59,524 nt of DNA from Treponema sp. (GTDB taxonomy: Bacteria > Spirochaetota > Spirochaetia > Treponematales > Breznakiellaceae), in NCBI GenBank assembly GCA_009781475.1, contig WQYB01000008.1, positions 1 through 59,524 of the forward strand. Reading direction: 5' to 3'. Positions 58,364 to 59,524 of the stretch are shown here, in pieces. The position numbers and the translations under genes are program-made. The notes beneath the pieces were generated by a model that ran no database searches, had not been told where the DNA came from, and worked only from the letters and a program-made list of their open reading frames with translations. Numbering within the stretch: position 1 is the stretch's first letter; every line of letters begins with the position of its first letter.

Positions 58364-59524
58364 TCAATTCTAAGCAGAATTGGAGTAAAAGGTTTTAGTT
58401 CTATATTGGCGCTGTTAACGATATTACCTGTAATTAAATCGACTGCATTTCCTGCAGGTCTTCCGTTTACGGATATACTGATATTTTTATCGCTCCATTC
58501 ATAATTACAAATATTAATATGTAATCTTCCGTTATATGTAACACTTTGATAACTCACACCGTAAACAGGTTCAAAAGAATTCCTTTCTGTTAATATTACT
58601 CTGCGCAAACCTCTCTCTGTTATAATATTTCTTATTGCAGTATTAATTTCTGATTCTGTAAGAGCATTCGCGCCATTAAGCACTGTAGAATTTCTAATAA
58701 TAAAATCACTATCACTGCCTGTAATTGTTCTGCTGTAATGATCTTTGGAAAGAGAATCTTCGCCTATTATTAATACCCTGCCTCCCCTAGTAATAAAATT
58801 TCTTATAACAGCCAATGTTTGCGGCATTATATGTTCGGCAGCAGGGATAATAATTAAACTGTAATTTGCAAATTCTCCCGCAGCAAGCTGCTTTTCTGTA
58901 ATAAAACCTGTCTTTTGCCCATTGTAAATTAAACTGTTATAAACTTTATCTATTGTGTTTAAATAAAACCTGTCGTATATCCTTGCAGGATTTGAATATA
59001 AAATTGCAGCTCTTGGACTTTCATTTTGAAAAGCGGTAATTTCGTGTGAAAGCCTGTTTAAATCAAGATTTGTTTTTCCGATTACAGAAACTACATCAGG
59101 ACGATGCAGAACACTTCCTGCAAAATCACTGTTTCTGTCATGTGTTCTTTCCCAAACCCAAATAATAGATGCTCCTCTTCCATGTATGGCTCCCTGCCAA
59201 AGATCAACTCTTGTATGATTTACCTGCTGGGGAATATAACTTAACGCTCTGTCTTCTATTATATGATCTTCAGAATTAAATACCGGCATTCTTTTAAAGG
59301 ACATTAAAAGATCGTACCATTTTGTTTTTGTGGTAATTGTTGCATCATTACTGAATAAATAATTATACGAATCGTTTCCGCTTAATTGACTGAACTGCGC
59401 AAAACGTTCAGGATCAATTCCCATCCGCAAAGAGGTTCTGCCTCCTGTTGTTAAAAGAACATAGTCCATTATTTTTGAATGAACAGGAACATTAGGCGCT
59501 GTCTTTTTTACAAGACCTGCCATC
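58360..59524 (-). CDS. GH-A clan glycosidase-like protein, C-terminal part
   Basis: The window cuts this gene; 388 C-terminal residues are seen. MPVFNSEDHIIEDRALSYIP looks like the nucleophile strand of a beta-galactosidase-like barrel, followed by VDLWQGAIHGRGASIIWVWE. A Rossmann-like trimerisation-type domain (SLIIIPAAEHIMPQTLAVIR, RGGRVLIIGEDSLSKD) and a C-terminal beta domain (RLHINICNYEWSDKNISISV) complete a GH42-like order. I infer a beta-galactosidase-type or related enzyme; the specificity is unknown. It converges on the GH26 gene. Confidence 0.65.
   Translation of the reverse strand, partial: MAGLVKKTAPNVPVHSKIMDYVLLTTGGRTSLRMGIDPERFAQFSQLSGNDSYNYLFSNDATITTKTKWYDLLMSFKRMPVFNSEDHIIEDRALSYIPQQVNHTRVDLWQGAIHGRGASIIWVWERTHDRNSDFAGSVLHRPDVVSVIGKTNLDLNRLSHEITAFQNESPRAAILYSNPARIYDRFYLNTIDKVYNSLIYNGQKTGFITEKQLAAGEFANYSLIIIPAAEHIMPQTLAVIRNFITRGGRVLIIGEDSLSKDHYSRTITGSDSDFIIRNSTVLNGANALTESEINTAIRNIITERGLRRVILTERNSFEPVYGVSYQSVTYNGRLHINICNYEWSDKNISISVNGRPAGNAVDLITGNIVNSANIELKPFTPILLRID

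Overview
The window looks like chromosome from a spirochaete, most likely a host-associated Treponema. I infer this from AT-rich DNA (my estimate by eye is about 35-38% GC), many TPR lipoproteins and large hybrid histidine kinases, a bactofilin, SecD-SecF-YajC, the MEP-pathway enzymes IspG and IspH, a long cofactor-independent phosphoglycerate mutase, a PD-(D/E)XK protein of a type common in treponemes, and a sugar/glycerol diet (GH26, GH-A-like enzyme, GlpK). No plasmid, phage or transposase gene is visible, and there is no CRISPR array.

Layout. 1-535: start of an antitoxin-like gene on the minus strand, then a gene-free stretch full of palindromic repeats. 536-7503: a signalling operon (solute-binding lipoprotein, hybrid kinase, CheY-like protein, second hybrid kinase). 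7514-8890: bacteriohemerythrin, tRNA-Gln and PlsC on the minus strand. 9009-15200: a housekeeping run (zinc-ribbon microprotein, S20, HU, Lnt, response regulator, bactofilin, frameshifted CinA domain, Rho, L31). 15257-20113: accessory genes (lipoprotein, PD-(D/E)XK protein, sdpRI-like pair with a clear operator, D-serine dehydratase/D-threonine aldolase-like enzyme with RidA, rRNA methyltransferase). 20257-24819: two radical SAM proteins, GpmI and a hypothetical. 24955-26018: tRNA-Pro with a duplicated 3' end, a small structured element and a HEPN/MNT pair. 26171-29081: metalloprotease-like gene, a lipoprotein phosphoesterase/beta-barrel operon and a divergent XRE regulator. 29110-41253: TPR protein, IspG, AMMECR1, MurE, third hybrid kinase, DAG kinase-like, IspH, SecF-SecD-YajC. 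41428-49815: envelope proteins (TPR lipoproteins, LysM transglycosylase, OmpA-like), a BASS transporter and a VapBC-type pair. 50029-53908: ECF transporter operon with an amidohydrolase. 54006 to the end: basic zinc-ribbon protein, PRPP synthase, GlpK, GH26 and a partial glycosidase.

The strongest unusual signal is a dispersed family of imperfect palindromes made of CACGGAG/CACAGAG, CGCAGAG or CACGAAC modules, about a dozen copies in 59.5 kb. Most are intergenic, but copies are read in frame inside lnt, inside the linker of the fused ECF ATPase and (one arm) inside an rRNA methyltransferase. Two more form the N-terminal and signal-peptide coding region of exported proteins, and one supplies the C-terminus of a transporter. 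Some copies carry a second, smaller hairpin nested inside. This behaviour recalls the protein-invading palindromic elements of Rickettsia.

A second pattern is that several genes without a Shine-Dalgarno sequence have a sigma70-like promoter placed so that transcription should begin at or within a few bases of the start codon, suggesting frequent leaderless mRNAs. Other points of note are the sdpRI and XRE operators, the tRNA-Pro duplication, the asymmetric second ATPase half of the ECF transporter, and the frameshift in the CinA domain gene.
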